A stretch of DNA of 36,794 nt from Mastigamoeba balamuthi (taxonomy: Eukaryota; Evosea; Mastigamoebida; Mastigamoebidae), in assembly GCA_902651635.1 (NCBI GenBank), contig CACRSC010001920.1:337215-374008 (forward strand). The letters are read 5' to 3'. Shown piece by piece: positions 7,636 through 17,935 of this stretch. The notes beneath the pieces are model-generated. The model saw only the letters and a list, made by a program, of their open reading frames with translations, made no database searches and had not been told where the DNA came from. Made by a program: the position numbers and the translations under genes. Position 1 is the first letter of the stretch; every line of letters starts with the position of its first letter.

Positions 7636-10600
7636 TCACTTCATCTGGTTGCTGGCGAGCGAGAAGTAGTGCCCCCCGCGCGCCATGAGCTCGTGGTGCG
7701 TGCCGACCTCGACGACGCGGCCCTTGGAGACGACGACGATGCAGTCGGCGTTGACGATCGTCGACAGCCGGTGCGCCACGACGATTGTCGTGCGGCCGCT
7801 GCGCGCGCGGTCGAGGGCCTCCTGGACGATGGCCTCGCTGTTGGTGTCGAGCGCGCTGGTGGCCTCGTCGAGCAGCAGGATCTTGGGGTTCCTGATGAGC
7901 GCGCGGGCGATGGCGATGCGCTGCTTCTGGCCGCCGCTCAGCGTGACGCCCTTCTCGCCGACGGCCGTGTCGTAGCCCTTGGGGAACGACGAGATGAACG
8001 AGTGCGCGTTGGCCATCTTGGCGGCCTCGACGACCTCCTCGAGCGTCGCCCCGGGCTTGCCGTAGCGGATGTTCTCCTGTATGCTCGTGGCGAAGAGCGA
8101 GGGCTCCTGGCTGACGAGCCCGATCTGCGAGCGCAGCCACGAGACGTTGAGCGACCCCAGCGGCCGCCCGTCGAGGAAGATCTCGCCGGCCACGGGGTCG
8201 TACATGCGCTCGAGCATCGAGATCACCGTGCTCTTGCCGCACCCGCTGCTGCCGACCAGCGCGACCGTCTGCTGCGGCCTCGCCACAAACGAGAGCCCCT
8301 GCAGCACCTGCACGCCGGGCCGCGTCGGGTAGAAGAACTCCACGTCGCGGAACTCGATCTCCCCGCGCAGCCCCCCGACCTCGTCGGGCCGCTCGGGGTC
8401 CCGCGCCGCCTCGCGCTCCCTCCGCGCCCTGCGCTGCGCCTCGGCGTCGCTCTCGCCGGGCCCCGCGGGCTCGATGCCGTCGGCCGGCGATATCAGCGGC
8501 TTGCGGTCGAAGAGCTCGAAGAGGTGGTGCGCTGCCGCAAAGGCCTTGCCGTAGTCGGGGAAGAACGCCGAGAGCTGCCCGATGGCCTGCGCCCCGAACA
8601 TGATCGCCGACTGCGCCCGCATGATGCGCGTGAAGTCGAGGCCCTCCTCGCGCGTCAGCTTGCCGCCGTACCAGAACGCCAGGCAGGGCAGCCACATCTG
8701 CGACAGCGACGTCACGCCGCCGCCGAGGCTGTGCACGTACGTCGCCCGCATGCCCTTCTTCGCGGGGCCCGCCAGCTGCGCCTCGTAGTCGTCGCTGAAC
8801 TCGATCTCGCGCCCCAGCGTCGCCACCGTCCGCGGGTTCTCCAGCGCCTCGTTGGCCACCTGCCCCGACTGCTCGTACGCTTTCTGCGGTTTTTCGATAA
8901 AATTGATTTTGCTCAGTTTCAGTTTGAATTCGCAATCAAATCGACTCGGCAGTGCGGCGCAGACCTTCATGTCCTGCTGGTGCTTGGTCATGAAGCGGAT
9001 GTGGATGGCCGAGGCGACGGCCTGCGGGGGCACGCAGGCGAGCACGGCGAGGGCGAGCTTCCAGCTGCCGGTGAAGCCGATGACGATGCCGGCGACGAGC
9101 GAGGCGGACATCTGGATGAGCTGGCAGATCTGGTTGCCGGTGATGCCGTGCAGCAGCGTGGCGTCGGTGGCCAGCCGCGTGGTCAGAATGCCCGTCATGT
9201 GCCGCTTGTCGTCAAAGTAGGCGATCTCCTGGCGCAGCATCGCCTTGAAGCTCTCGTAGCGCATGTACTTGGTCAGGCGCTCGCCGCTGACCTCGATGCA
9301 CGAGAACTGCAGGAACGACACCGTCATCGAGATCACCCCCAGGAGCACAAACCCGATGCTCCAGAACCGGATCTTGTCCTTCTGCTCCTGCGTGTACGAC
9401 CCTGCAAGTGCCCCGAGAGCTGCTCAGTATTTTCGCACACAAAAACCGGGACATCTTGGGCAACAACGCCACAACTGCGCCCCATGAGCCGCCCACGCAA
9501 ATGTGGCAACATGATGTATGCAGGCCACACTCCCCTGGTTCTTCCCATAACGGGGATGGCAAGAGGGAGCCAACAGAAAAAAAACGAAGTGAAAACGACA
9601 CAAATCAAATGAAAACCAGAAGGAAAAACAAATTCACGAAAACCCAAGGGCAACAGGGCAGGCACCTGAGGAGATGCTGACGAGGGTACCGACGACCTCG
9701 GACACGATGAGAGCGAAGCAGGGGAAGATGGCGCCGTTGACGATGGCGGCGATGGCGGCGACGCTGACCCAGTGGCCGTTGGGCTTCAGCAGCCCGAACG
9801 CCCGCAGCACGAGCTTGAGGCGCAGGTTCTCCGAGGCCTTCTCCGTCTCCTTCTCGATGTCGCTCTCGATCTTCTGCATCTCGCGCTTGTCCTCGTCGCC
9901 CTCCTTGCTCTTCTTCTTGTCCACCGCCTTCTTGGTGCGCTCCCCCGCCTCGTCCTTGAGCTGCTGCTTCCGCACCAGGCTGTAGTACAGGCCCTCCTTG
10001 GCCATCAGCTCGTCGTGGGTGCCCTGCTCCTCCACCCTAAGGTGCGCAGCGGGAGGGGGGCGTGTCAGGGCCTGAGTCAATTGAACTGGTGCTCGCGCAC
10101 TTGCCGTCGCGCAGAGCGACAATGACGTCGGCGTTGCGGACCGTGGAGAGCCTGTGCGCCACGATGACGCACGTGTTGCCCTTGGTGATCTCGTCGATGG
10201 CGGCCTGCACGACCTTCTCGCTCTCCGAGTCGAGCGCCGACGTGGCCTCGTCGAAGACGAGCAGCTTGGGCCTGCGCGCCGGCGTTCGAGGGACCCGTCA
10301 GGCAATCGACGACTGCAGGGAGAGAGCGCACTTGCGGATGAGGGCGCGGGCGATGGCGATGCGCTGCTTCTGGCCGCCGGAGAGCTGGACGCCGCGCTCG
10401 CCGACGAGGGTGTTGTACTGCTGGGGCAGGTCCATGATGAAGTTGTGCGCGTTGGCGCGCTTGGCCGCGACGACGATGTCGTCCTCGCTGGCCTCGCCCT
10501 TGATGCCGTAGGCGATGTTGCGCGCGATCGACGTGGCGAAGAGCACGGGCTCCTGCGTCACGATGCCGATCTGGCTGCGCAGGCACTGCAGGTTGATCGA

Positions 10601-12623
10601 GCGGATGGGCCGCCCGTCGACGGTCAGCGTGCCGTAGCCCTCCTCGATGTCGTAGAACCGCTCGAGCAGCCCGACGATGGTGCTCTTGCCGCTGCCGCTG
10701 CCGCCGACGAGGGCCACCGTCTGGCCCTTGCGGATGTGCAGCGAGAAGTTGCGCAGGACCTCGACCTCGGGGCGCGTGGGGTAGCGGAAGTAGACGTTGC
10801 GCAGCTCGATGTCGCCCTCGATGTCGAACACGTCGCCCTCGCCCGAGCGCGCGTCGATGAGCGAGCGCCTGTCGATGACCGCGAAGATGTCGTAGGCGCA
10901 GCCCATGGCCTCGAGGAACGCGTTGCTCAGCGGGCCGACCTGCGCGACGCTCATGGCGCCCATCATGATCGAGAAGAAGACGATCAGCACGTCGCCGGGC
11001 GACATCTCGCCCTTGTCGACGAGCGTCGAGCCGAACCAGAACGCGAGCCCGTAGGCGCTGAAGAGCACGAGGAAGAGCATGCCGAACGACGTGCCCATCG
11101 AGAGGCCCTTCTTGTACCCCATCCTGCGCGTCACGACGAGGTTCTCGTCGTAGCGCTGCAGCGCCGACTGCTGTATGCCGAAGGCCGTGACGGTGCGGAT
11201 GCAGCTGAGGATCTCCTCTGCGACCTGCCCCGCCTTGGCGTAGAACTCCGCCGAGCCCATGACGAGCTTGCGGAACACGCGGCTCAGCACGCCCATGACG
11301 ACCATCAGCACGGGCACCATCGAGAGCAGCACGAGCGACATCTTCCAGCCCTTGGTGAAGCCGATGACCCAGCCGGCCACAAACGTCGTCATGACCAGCG
11401 CGAACATGCCGACCTTCTCGCCGATGCCGTCCTGGATCTTGGTCACGTCGGTGATGCGCGTCGTCAGCTCGCCCACGCGCTGCGAGTCGAACCAGCCCAT
11501 CTCCTGCGACAGCGCCGCCTGCACGTAGGTCCTGCGCATGCGGTCGGCCTGCCGCCGCGCGCTGTGCGTGAAGCTGAACGTCATGAAGAAGCGCGTCACA
11601 AGCGAGACGGCGCCCATGATCAGCAGCGCCCGCACGTTGCGGTCGATCGTCTCGCTCATCGCGTCGAGCATCGCCCGGACCGCCTCGGACGTCACGCCAG
11701 CGGCCGCGGAGCCGTCGCTGCTGCCGCCGCTGGGCGCCACCCACGCGTTGACCATGTCGCCCATGAAGATCGTGAACAGCGGCATCATGACGCCCGTGCC
11801 CATCGCGCACACGAGGCCCCCGAGTATCAGCAGCGCGTCCTTGCGGTCGGCGAACCTGAAGAGCCTGAAGAAGGGCACCCTGGAGGGAGGGAGGGAGCGA
11901 GGGAGGGAGGGAGGGGGAACAGTACAGCCCACGTGTGTTAGGAATCCAATCCAGCAAACACTCAGGAACAGAAATACAGCCACCGCCCACGGAAATCACA
12001 GAGGGGGACTCGCCAGCCACGCAGCGGCCGACGGGGGACACTGGATGGCCGAGGGCTGGCGCTCCACGCCCACCGCGGAATTCATCTATTGTTGGATTAC
12101 CTGGACAATCCGGCAAAAAGAAACTCAGGAAAACGGGGACAAAAACGAATCCACGCAGTCCACACCGCGCGGGCCAACGCGGCCACCCCGCACGACGCCG
12201 CGTGGGGACACAGCCAAGGAGCAGCACGGCCCGAGCGAGCAGGGGGGGTGGGATGGGGGAGAGAGGCAGGGGAGAGAGGGAGCGCAACTTGTTCTTCTTG
12301 GCGCCCTTGGCGGGGGGGTCTGCCGAGGGCACAGAGTACATGCTGAACGGCGGCGGCACCACGTCGACGACGCTCGTGATGTCCAGGTCCAGCGGGGCCT
12401 CGGCGTCGCTCGCCGCGCTGGCCTCGCTGCCGCCGAGGAGCGGGCGCTGCTGGCGGCCGGCAGTGGCGCCGCTGCTGCTGTCCGCCGCCGGTGCGCACGA
12501 GGCCGACGCCGCAGAGGGCACCGGGGGCGACGACGACGAGGCCCCCGCGGGCTCGGGCGACTGCGCGGCGCCGGCCAGGAGGTGCTCGCGGCTGGGGCTG
12601 GCAGCGGGCGGCACGAAAGACAT
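7636..12623 (-). CDS. Full-length ABC transporter, subfamily B (P-glycoprotein/MDR-like)
   Basis: This is a membrane exporter of the TMD-NBD-TMD-NBD type. Minus-strand exons 12623-12289, 11879-10332, 10271-10101, 10036-9666, 9401-8965 and 8883-7636 sum to 4110 nt (1369 residues) with matching phases. The N-terminal ~110 residues are Ser/Ala/Pro-rich. TMD1 follows ([15 protein letters not shown] near residue 130). NBD1 has Walker [10 protein letters not shown] (about 500), Q loop QEPVLFA, signature [10 protein letters not shown], Walker [13 protein letters not shown] and switch His AHRLST. A charged Lys/Glu linker ([19 protein letters not shown]) leads to TMD2. NBD2 has GSSGCGKST (about 1165), [34 protein letters not shown] and AHRLST, so both ATP sites look competent. 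The start at [10 protein letters not shown] is chosen as the first ATG next to coding-like sequence; an upstream in-frame ATG (12944) is less likely. Introns are 409, 60, 64, 264 and 81 bp. Likely substrates are lipids or xenobiotics, which cannot be told from sequence. Confidence 0.95.
11881..11920 (-). repeat. GGGA-type purine repeat: pyrimidine tract of ABC intron 1
   Basis: On the plus strand GGGAGGGA-type units run for about 35 bases next to the acceptor (sense strand CTCCAG|G at 11882/11879). On the sense strand this is a long polypyrimidine tract, as a splice acceptor needs. The complementary strand carries several GGG runs and could form a G-quadruplex. Confidence 0.75.
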
Positions 12624-13358
12624 GGGCGGGGTTGGCACAGGGGCGCTGGTGCTGCCGGGGGCGGAATGCGAAAGATCCGCTGGCACGGGTGGGCACAGGA
12701 GGGGAAGAAATGAGTGCGGAAGAGACCACAGAAAGCAGAGAAGATTCTTCTGCCGCCTGACGTAAGGAGCCAGAGGCTGCGGGGCGCGGATATCCTTCTG
12801 TGGCCGACACGGGAAGGGGGCCAGAACGTCTGTCGAGGTGGCAGCCACGGGGGTGGGGGAAGATATCCCGCAGCGTGCCAGCGGGAAAATGACGTTGCCC
12901 CGTGTAAAAGACAATGACCTCAAGAGCGAGGGGGTGGCCACCAACCGCCTGATCCCGAGTGTTCCTTAGCTGCACTGGTATCGCTGGAACGCAGCTTTTT
13001 CTGTCTCAGTGTAAGGAGTACACTGAGATCCATGACCGAGGGAAAGCAATCTTCGTCGCAGCACTTCCAGGGGCGCCGTAGAGGCCACATGAGAACAGGA
13101 CTCGCCTGGTGCCACCGAGGACAAGGTAGGGTGAAGTTCCCTACACCCGGTGGGCTCCGATTCAATGCTAATTCACTGATTTTTACGCCGAGTTGGTTAA
13201 CCACCTCTTATTCGCGGCATTTTCCCTCATAAAGGCCCTTACCACCTTTAGGGGGACTTCTTCACCCAGCGCAGTCACCAGCAGACCCAATTCTCTGATT
13301 CCAAGTTGCGATCCAGAAAACCGCAAATATCTCGAGTTGGGCCCAAATTCGGCAATCA
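12624..13358. promoter_or_regulatory. Divergent intergenic region (ABC transporter / ankyrin-like gene)
   Basis: The two genes start 735 bases apart in opposite directions, so the region should hold both promoters. Close to the ankyrin gene the sequence becomes A/T-richer and holds GCAAATATCTCGAG (about 30 bases before the ATG) and the palindrome GGTTAACC near 13192. Related AATATC motifs precede the Kelch and clathrin-like genes. No TATA box is obvious. No credible ORF in the region. Confidence 0.4.
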
Positions 13359-14873
13359 ATGAGCGCCGGAACAGACGCGGAGCAGCGGCCGGCAGCTCAC
13401 GCGCTCTGCACGGCGTGGCTGCTGCGCACGTGCTTGCTCGACAGCCCCGAGCGCTGGCGCCTCGACGACGCCGACCTCGTCGCGCTGGCGCTCAGCCTGC
13501 CCTGCGCCCTCAGCCGCCCCTGCGCCGCCCGCCTGCGCACCCCGCGCGCGGCCCTCGACGCCCTCGTCCTCGCCTGCGCGCGCCCCTCGCCCGCCGACGT
13601 CGACGCGCTGCTCTTCTCCGCGCCCTTCGCGCTGGCCCGCGGGCTGCCGCAGGTCACGCGCGCCGCCTGCGCCTTTGCTGCGCGCCGGTGCGCGTCCGCG
13701 GACCCCGCGCGGTGCGAGCGGCTCGTGCGGGCCCTCGCCCGCGACCCCTGCTGCGTGCTGTGGCCCGAGCGCGAGTGCGCAGAGCACCCGGGCGGCGCCC
13801 GCGCGCTGTTCGTCGACGCCTGCTGCCTCGACCTGCCCGCGACGGCCGCCGTGCTGGCCCGCGGGTCCTGCGCCTCGCGCGAGGCGCTCAGGGACGGCCT
13901 CGCGTGGGCCTGCCGCAGGGGCTGCGCCCGCGTCGCGGCCGAGCTCTGCAGGCCGCCGTTCTCGCTGCGCGCGGGCGACCTCTCGGCCGACGCGCTCGTC
14001 TCGGTGTGCCGCGAGGGCCGCGCCAACGTCCTGCGCGTGCTGGGCGGGCCCCCGTACGACGTCGCCCGCAGCCCCGTCCTCGCCGCCGCGCTGCCCGCCG
14101 CGCTGCGCGCTGCCTGCCTCGGTGGCCACACGGAGGTCGTCGAGATGCTGGGCTGCGCGCCGTTCCTGCTGGGCTCTGCCGAGGCCCACGAGTGCGACTA
14201 CAGGGGCAAGAACGCGCTCGTCCACGCCGTGATGGGCGGCAGCGCCAGCGTCCTGCGCGTGCTGGCAGGCGGCTCGTACTCGATGGGGACCTCTGACGCA
14301 CGCCACGCGTCCGCCCTCAGCCTCGCGTGCACGTGCGGGTGCGCCGACGTCGTCCGGGCTCTCGGGGAGCCTCCGTTCAGCCTCGGCCACGCAGACGCCG
14401 CCCACTCGGGGGCTCTGCAGGCCGCCTGCGAGTGCGGCAGCGTCGACGTGCTGCGCGCGCTGGCAGAGCCGCCGTTCTGCCTGGACCACTCGTCGGCGTC
14501 GTCCAACAACGCTGCGGCGCTGCGGGCTGCCTGCGAGCACGGCCACGCCGACGTCGCCAGGGAGCTCGGGCGGCCCCCTTACTCGCTGGGCCGCGAGGAC
14601 GCCGTCGTCTCCGGCTGCCTCGTCGCCGCGTGCAGCAGCGGGCAGGCCGAGGTGGTGCGGGCGCTGGCGGAGGCGCCGTACGTCCTGGGCGAGGGCGACG
14701 CGCACGCGAACAACAGCGAGGCGCTGCGGTGCGCGCTGCTGGTGGGCCACCTCGATGTGATACGGGCGCTGCGAAAGGACCCGTACCGAGCCTACGCCGA
14801 GGAGCTCGAGGAGCAGCAGCCGCAAGACGACGGCGACGACGACGACGGGAGTGCGCAGTGCGCTCCGCAGTAG
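13359..14873 (+). CDS. Ankyrin-like repeat protein (504 residues, intronless)
   Basis: A single open frame begins MSAGTDAEQRPAAHALCTAW. From about residue 180 to 480 it is built of divergent ankyrin-like repeats of 35-40 residues with the pattern ALxxAC..G..DVVRALxxPPYxLGxxDA. Examples are ALQAACECGSVDVLRALAEP and ALRAACEHGHADVARELGRP. The recurring PPF/PPY-x-LG at the end of each unit is unusual for ankyrin repeats, where that position is a turn. The N-terminal 180 residues look like weaker, helical versions of the same unit. The tail is acidic (DDGDDDDG). There is no signal peptide or membrane segment. Likely a cytoplasmic or nuclear protein-binding scaffold, the partner unknown. Its 3' end is 81 bases from the Kelch gene if the duplication 13922-15308 is collapsed. 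The stop is TAG. Confidence 0.85.
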   Translation: MSAGTDAEQRPAAHALCTAWLLRTCLLDSPERWRLDDADLVALALSLPCALSRPCAARLRTPRAALDALVLACARPSPADVDALLFSAPFALARGLPQVTRAACAFAARRCASADPARCERLVRALARDPCCVLWPERECAEHPGGARALFVDACCLDLPATAAVLARGSCASREALRDGLAWACRRGCARVAAELCRPPFSLRAGDLSADALVSVCREGRANVLRVLGGPPYDVARSPVLAAALPAALRAACLGGHTEVVEMLGCAPFLLGSAEAHECDYRGKNALVHAVMGGSASVLRVLAGGSYSMGTSDARHASALSLACTCGCADVVRALGEPPFSLGHADAAHSGALQAACECGSVDVLRALAEPPFCLDHSSASSNNAAALRAACEHGHADVARELGRPPYSLGREDAVVSGCLVAACSSGQAEVVRALAEAPYVLGEGDAHANNSEALRCALLVGHLDVIRALRKDPYRAYAEELEEQQPQDDGDDDDGSAQCAPQ

Positions 14874-15307
14874 GGCCAGCAACGAGCTGCAACGCGCGTG
14901 TTCCCGTGTGCTCCATTTGTGTGCGGTCTGCCCCCCCTCCCCTCTCTGATAGCCTCAGAGCCATGCGAGACCGAAGTAGCTCCTCCCGCACGGCGTGCTG
15001 GAGAAGCAGCCTGTACACGAGTCCCACTCCCCTGTGTCCGGGTGGAACCGCTCGCATCGCATCTCGTCGGGCGCCTGGAAGCCGGAGCCGTCGGGGACGC
15101 CGCCGAACGCCCACAGGAGGCCGTCGATCTCTGCGAGCGCGAGGCCCTGCCTGGCCCCCTCGGGCATCTCGGCGACGCGCTCCCACCTGCCCTGGCGGAG
15201 GTCCAGCCGCTCGGCCGTCGGCAGGGCAGGCGTGTCGAAGAACGACGCGTCGTCGCCGCCGCCGACGCCGCCGACGGCGTAGAGCAGGCCGGCGCACATG
15301 CAGGCGG
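13922..15307 (+). repeat. 1386-bp direct repeat, copy 1
   Basis: The segment is repeated at 15309-16694 with a constant offset of 1387. The one difference I found is T at 15057 against G at 16444, silent in the Kelch frame (both codons Arg). It covers the 3' two-thirds of the ankyrin-like gene and the 3' third of the Kelch gene. Copy 1 ends exactly at the N. Confidence 0.95.
14955..15307 (-). pseudogene. 5'-truncated Kelch gene copy (within repeat copy 1)
   Basis: On the minus strand the last 117 residues of the Kelch protein (ACMCAGLLYAVGG to SYFGLAWL) are present. They match those of the gene at 16342-17430 exactly, including the stop. It begins at the N (15308) with no upstream exon or promoter. 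It is probably not a separate gene but part of an assembly duplicate. Confidence 0.85.
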
Positions 15308-15308
15308 N
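15308..15308. other. Single ambiguous base N at a repeat junction
   Basis: This is the only N seen in the window. It sits exactly where copy 1 of the 1386-bp repeat ends and copy 2 begins, as expected at a contig join rather than a random base-call failure. The base matching it in the ankyrin gene is G13921. Confidence 0.95.
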
Positions 15309-16260
15309 CTGCGCCCGCGTCGCGGCCGAGCTCTGCAGGCCGCCGTTCTCGCTGCGCGCGGGCGACCTCTCGGCCGACGCGCTCGTCTCGGTGTGCCGCG
15401 AGGGCCGCGCCAACGTCCTGCGCGTGCTGGGCGGGCCCCCGTACGACGTCGCCCGCAGCCCCGTCCTCGCCGCCGCGCTGCCCGCCGCGCTGCGCGCTGC
15501 CTGCCTCGGTGGCCACACGGAGGTCGTCGAGATGCTGGGCTGCGCGCCGTTCCTGCTGGGCTCTGCCGAGGCCCACGAGTGCGACTACAGGGGCAAGAAC
15601 GCGCTCGTCCACGCCGTGATGGGCGGCAGCGCCAGCGTCCTGCGCGTGCTGGCAGGCGGCTCGTACTCGATGGGGACCTCTGACGCACGCCACGCGTCCG
15701 CCCTCAGCCTCGCGTGCACGTGCGGGTGCGCCGACGTCGTCCGGGCTCTCGGGGAGCCTCCGTTCAGCCTCGGCCACGCAGACGCCGCCCACTCGGGGGC
15801 TCTGCAGGCCGCCTGCGAGTGCGGCAGCGTCGACGTGCTGCGCGCGCTGGCAGAGCCGCCGTTCTGCCTGGACCACTCGTCGGCGTCGTCCAACAACGCT
15901 GCGGCGCTGCGGGCTGCCTGCGAGCACGGCCACGCCGACGTCGCCAGGGAGCTCGGGCGGCCCCCTTACTCGCTGGGCCGCGAGGACGCCGTCGTCTCCG
16001 GCTGCCTCGTCGCCGCGTGCAGCAGCGGGCAGGCCGAGGTGGTGCGGGCGCTGGCGGAGGCGCCGTACGTCCTGGGCGAGGGCGACGCGCACGCGAACAA
16101 CAGCGAGGCGCTGCGGTGCGCGCTGCTGGTGGGCCACCTCGATGTGATACGGGCGCTGCGAAAGGACCCGTACCGAGCCTACGCCGAGGAGCTCGAGGAG
16201 CAGCAGCCGCAAGACGACGGCGACGACGACGACGGGAGTGCGCAGTGCGCTCCGCAGTAG
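15309..16260 (+). pseudogene. 5'-truncated ankyrin-like gene copy (within repeat copy 2)
   Basis: It is identical to codons 189-504 of the ankyrin-like protein, starting inside CARVAAELCRPPFSL. It lacks the N-terminal 188 residues and any promoter. The sequence before it is the Kelch gene end on the other strand. Treat it as a duplicate, not an independent gene. Confidence 0.85.
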
Positions 16261-16694
16261 GGCCAGCAACGAGCTGCAACGCGCGTGTTCCCGTGTGCTC
16301 CATTTGTGTGCGGTCTGCCCCCCCTCCCCTCTCTGATAGCCTCAGAGCCATGCGAGACCGAAGTAGCTCCTCCCGCACGGCGTGCTGGAGAAGCAGCCTG
16401 TACACGAGTCCCACTCCCCTGTGTCCGGGTGGAACCGCTCGCAGCGCATCTCGTCGGGCGCCTGGAAGCCGGAGCCGTCGGGGACGCCGCCGAACGCCCA
16501 CAGGAGGCCGTCGATCTCTGCGAGCGCGAGGCCCTGCCTGGCCCCCTCGGGCATCTCGGCGACGCGCTCCCACCTGCCCTGGCGGAGGTCCAGCCGCTCG
16601 GCCGTCGGCAGGGCAGGCGTGTCGAAGAACGACGCGTCGTCGCCGCCGCCGACGCCGCCGACGGCGTAGAGCAGGCCGGCGCACATGCAGGCGG
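15309..16694 (+). repeat. 1386-bp direct repeat, copy 2
   Basis: Second copy of 13922-15307. It continues without a break into the unique 5' part of the Kelch gene at 16695. Confidence 0.95.
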
Positions 16695-17430
16695 CGGCGT
16701 TGCCGCGGCAGTCGTGCATGGGGGGCTGCGAGGCCCACTTGCCCTCCCGCGGGTCGAGCGAGTGCACGCAGCGCAGCGACGTGCAGCCCGCGACGCTGGC
16801 GCCGCCGACGGCGAACACGCGGCCCTGCACTGAGGCGAGGGCGGGGGCCGAGGCGGCGCACGGCAGCGGCGGCGCCCCGAGCCACGCGTCGACGTGCGCG
16901 TCGTAGCAGAGCGCAGTGGACTGGCACGCAAGGTACGCGCGTCCGCCAGCAGAGGCGGAGCCGGCGCCTCGCAGCGACTCCGGGGCATCGGCGGCACGCG
17001 CCCAGTGGCAGCACAGCTCGCCAGAACCGGCGTCGTCCTCGAGCGTCAGCAGAAACGCGGCGCGAGAGGCGTTGAGGACGGCGCCCGGGTGGCAGCCGGC
17101 GGCGAGTACGGACCGCACGGCCCCCGCGCCCACGACGGGCGCCGCCGCGCAGACAGCCTCGACGGCGATGTCGTCTGCCTCGGGGCAGGCGAGGAGGGGC
17201 ACCCAGGGGCGGGGCGGGTGCGCCGGGGGCCGGCAGTCGAGGGCGCAGGCGGCGGGGGCGCCCCAGGGGCAGACGCCGCCCACGGCCACCAGGAGGCCCG
17301 CGGGGGCCGCGCACAGACGCGAGATGTCGCCGAGCGTCTGCTGGGGGACGAGAGACAGGGGGCTCGAGGACCCCAGGCGCTCGTGCGTGGCGAGCGCCAG
17401 CGTCGAGGCGACCCCCACCGGGTCAGTCAT
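16342..17430 (-). CDS. Kelch-repeat protein (362 residues, intronless)
   Basis: Beta-propeller blades of the Kelch type are recognised by the hydrophobic-GG motif and a later aromatic. LLVAVGG (residues 47-52), RVFAVGG (204-210), LLYAVGG (253-259) and LLWAFGG (309-315) are clear. Two or three further blades are weaker (for example RAYLACQSTALCYDAHVDAW at 164-183). There is no BTB, F-box or signal peptide, so it is a stand-alone propeller, probably a protein-binding module. The start MTDPVGVAST is chosen because GAAAATATCGAG lies just upstream, as before the ankyrin gene; an in-frame ATG 28 codons upstream (17514) is an alternative. Convergent with the ankyrin-like gene copy, 81 bases apart. 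Confidence 0.85.
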   Translation of the reverse strand: MTDPVGVASTLALATHERLGSSSPLSLVPQQTLGDISRLCAAPAGLLVAVGGVCPWGAPAACALDCRPPAHPPRPWVPLLACPEADDIAVEAVCAAAPVVGAGAVRSVLAAGCHPGAVLNASRAAFLLTLEDDAGSGELCCHWARAADAPESLRGAGSASAGGRAYLACQSTALCYDAHVDAWLGAPPLPCAASAPALASVQGRVFAVGGASVAGCTSLRCVHSLDPREGKWASQPPMHDCRGNAAACMCAGLLYAVGGVGGGDDASFFDTPALPTAERLDLRQGRWERVAEMPEGARQGLALAEIDGLLWAFGGVPDGSGFQAPDEMRCERFHPDTGEWDSCTGCFSSTPCGRSYFGLAWL

Positions 17431-17935
17431 ACGCGTTGCCTCGATATTTTCTGAGAAAGATACGGATACCAAAAATCTCTCATCGAATTGCACCGGCCCA
17501 CATCGTCCAGCCAAATTCCGGATCTGACAACAGTGGACAATAGTGGAGCGTTATTGCATGGAGTGCTGCGCTGGATGAATCCAAGATTCCACGCATTCCA
17601 GAGATCGTTCCGGTTTTATTTTTGAATTTTGTATTTTGGGTGCGTTACGGCAAAATGAGCTCGACAGCGCGGGCAACGCACAGCCCGGAGCGTACTGCAG
17701 CCCGCGAAACGTCCTCTCCCTTCCTCCCCTCGGCGACAGGCCCCCAGTGCGTCGGCCCTCTCCGGCTCGCCGTCGTCCAACGGACACGGGGATCCCGTTT
17801 TAGCTCCTTTCCGATTTGCTCAAAATATCTTCTTTCCTCTTTCCTCTTTGCTCGTTGGCCTGCAGAGAGCGCGGCCGCCCGCGCGGGCGCTCCGAGGGCG
17901 CTCCGCCCCACCCGGCCACCCCTCAGTCTCCGTAC
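17431..17935. promoter_or_regulatory. Divergent intergenic region (Kelch / clathrin-like gene)
   Basis: About 500 bases separate two genes transcribed away from each other. The Kelch side is A/T-rich (ATATTTTC at the gene). The clathrin side has CAAAATATCTTC near 17820 followed by repeats of TTTCCTC, a pyrimidine-rich probable leader. No coding sequence, and in particular no beta-propeller exon for the clathrin-like gene. Confidence 0.4.

Noticed and set aside
7669-11941. Long plus-strand open frames (647 and 595 codons) across the ABC transporter
   Set aside because: They are antisense shadows of the exons, full of Asp/Arg/Ala/Leu, and run through intron sequence of the real gene.
15309-16260. 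Second ankyrin-like gene
   Set aside because: It is a truncated exact copy beginning at the N, best explained as a repeat or assembly duplicate.
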